From positions 62,001 through 126,000 of the forward strand of contig JAEUWP010000593.1 of the NCBI GenBank assembly GCA_018524725.1: a stretch of 64,000 bases of DNA, written 5' to 3'. Within the stretch, counting starts at the first letter, position 1; the number at the start of each line of letters is the position of its first letter. The stretch comes from Podaxis mareebaensis (lineage: Eukaryota > Basidiomycota > Agaricomycetes > Agaricales > Agaricaceae). Below, one piece after another: positions 62,406 to 64,000 of the stretch. The notes beneath the pieces are model-generated. The model saw only the letters and a list, made by a program, of their open reading frames with translations. It ran no database searches and was not told the origin of the DNA. The position numbers and the translations under genes are program-made.

Positions 62406-62700
62406 ATCTTTTTGTCTTCCTCATACTTATTGCCTTATCTATTCAGATAAAAATTGATCTGGCCGTCTTCAGACATCACCCAGGATATGTAAGACAGGGG
62501 GGGTTGATATTGGTAACTGTGAACGTATAGACGACAGGACAACGAAGGAGTACAGCATTGCCAGACCCAAGCTAGCGCAAACGAATCAATTACAACAATG
62601 GCGATATTAAAAGTGAACCCGAAGAGCTGGGAGACTAGAGGGGGATTATAATGTATACTCGTACATCACATGGAGAGACTGGAGAATGAGTAGGGGATGG

Positions 62701-63650
62701 TTAGCGGGATGATACGTAGTCGTCTTCATCATCGGAGTAAGGTATCACTTTGATAGCACGGTAAGGAGGGCAACGGAGCTGAGAGGAATTAGGTAGGGAA
62801 GAGGAGGGAGTGGACGACGCATCTGAGCCATCTTCGGAATCCGATGGAGGCACGGCGAGGACGAGTCTGAAGGCATCCTTCCCGTTAAGATAGAAGCGGT
62901 ATAGGCGCTTCTCGCGGATGAAACCTAGGGACTCGTACAACGAAAGGGCAGCGTAGTTGTCGAACTCTGTTTCGAGGACAATCTATTGGGATTGGAAAAG
63001 GTGGGATTTGAGCGGGCGTTCCTGAATGTAGTTTAGATAACGGACCTCTTCAACCCCATCCTCCTTCATTGCGTCAATTGAATTACGAACGAGAGTACTA
63101 GCTAGAAAGAAAAGAAAAAGGAAACAAGAGAGACCGCACCAAAGTTGATGGATTCCCCCGTTCATCTATAAGATATCCCGTGAGGATGGAAAGGAGAGGG
63201 GAAAGGGGGACGAACCTATGCCGCGTTTGCGCCAGTTCTTGTCCACACTGAGCATGGCAATGTATCCGCGATTGGATCTGTTCCTATGCATACTCTGTTT
63301 GCAGACGATCACCCCTATCGGATCAGAGTTGGCTGGTTCGCTTGGATGAGCCTGGGATGAGAGAAATTGTGGTTGGTTTCGTTAGTGGACGAGAATAATA
63401 ACACACTAGAAACGATAAATGCGGCCTGTGATGTGATTATGGTAATGTAAGCTCATGACAGATCTGAGGCACACGACCAGCTACGGGTTGGCGCCCGTCG
63501 GTGAAGGAATGGAACTGACCATTGATGGAGGAAATAACGGAAAGTATAAATGACGTATGGTTCACTGAGTTCGTTCTGTACCAAGGCCATGATGTGGGGA
63601 AGGTCAGATTCGCCGTTGTATTGGCGGTAAATAATCTGTGGGGAAGCCAT
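62701..63650 (-). CDS. NAA30: N-alpha-acetyltransferase NAA30 (NatC catalytic subunit, Mak3)
   Basis: A multi-exon GNAT acetyltransferase from ATG 63650 ([20 protein letters not shown]) to TAA 62701. NatC acetylates N-termini such as Met-Leu, Met-Ile and Met-Phe during translation. Signatures: [17 protein letters not shown] then [49 protein letters not shown] (the Arg/Gln-x-x-Gly-x-Gly/Ala acetyl-CoA loop, spread over an intron) and [20 protein letters not shown] with LNGKDAFRL. The last is the NAA30-type C-terminus. A ~55-residue Ser/Asp-rich tail follows ([16 protein letters not shown]) ending [13 protein letters not shown]; yeast Mak3 ends soon after the core. An in-frame ATG at 63686 would add 12 residues. 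Confidence 0.93.
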
Positions 63651-64000
63651 TTGAACGGATGGTGGTTGTGAGAGGTCAAGGGGCACCGAGTGATGTGAAT
63701 AGCCTGTGTGACCAAAACGTCACGGCTGACGCGCTCATTAATCGCGTCGAGATTTATTTCATTTAACTCATTACAATCCACTCTTTGATAATCTCGAATT
63801 CTCCCCAATTGCATTTAGTCTGCAGAATGTCAAGCAAAGGGCCTTGTCAAACAGAGTCATTGTTTGGCGAGCAAGTATCCTGTAGCTGCAAAGTCATGTA
63901 TTGTCGTGAAACACGTCAACCAGACTGTCTCAGCGCACAATACATGCAAGGATGGTCGTGGCACACAGCATCCACTCTTGTCCGAAGTGATGTGCGTAGA
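63651..64000. other. Right window edge, upstream of NAA30
   Basis: 350 bp with no open frame I can support. It probably holds the NAA30 promoter and perhaps the flank of a gene beyond the window. Confidence 0.4.

Overview
The window reads as nuclear DNA of a filamentous basidiomycete, most likely an Agaricomycete. Nearly every gene is cut by many introns of about 50-60 nt, genes are densely packed on both strands, and the family content is typical of mushrooms: HSPA12-type Hsp70-like protein, F-box paralogues, a GPI-anchored cupredoxin, a 5-hmdU DNA kinase helical-domain protein and a METTL14-like protein. I rebuilt exon chains by hand from splice signals and reading phase. Where exon coordinates are listed, the chain stays open and sums to a multiple of three. 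No database search was possible.

Left part (1-9.1 kb): an SMP-domain (seed-maturation-like) gene cut by the window edge, a Kelch propeller gene and a second SMP-domain gene. Next comes a tandemly duplicated secreted protein built of short repeats ending in ERD. The first copy is intact; the second has lost its ATG and carries several frameshifts. An otubain gene follows. A relic of its last exon lies behind the first copy of the secreted gene, which shows that the duplicated block included the otubain 3' end.

Centre-left (9.4-25 kb): an ERCC6L2-type SNF2 helicase, a UBE2G1-type E2, divergent RPC2 (Pol III second subunit, 15 exons, one of 7 nt), a UBE2G2/Ubc7-type E2, and D-arabinono-1,4-lactone oxidase.

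Centre (25.4-39.4 kb): an Hsp70-like ATPase, a 2-kb stretch with no recognisable gene, a small conserved protein, NOC2, a METTL14-like MT-A70 protein with a Met/Asn/Gly-rich tail, and a 499-bp solo LTR with a perfect 5-bp target duplication. About 0.5 kb past the LTR is a gene joining a 5-hmdU DNA kinase-type helical domain to a C-terminal chromodomain. This is the most striking gene of the window.

Right part (39.7-64 kb): NUP192/NUP205, SFT2, two divergent F-box paralogues, a Gly/Tyr-rich protein, mitochondrial HSP60, tRNA-Glu(UUC), a secreted cupredoxin, about 2 kb without a clear gene, nitronate monooxygenase, tRNA-Glu(CUC), and the NatC catalytic subunit NAA30.

The layout is mostly housekeeping: ubiquitin and ERAD, transcription, ribosome assembly, nuclear pore, chaperone. 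Three accessory spots stand out: the secreted repeat-protein duplication, the LTR plus chromodomain gene, and the F-box pair.
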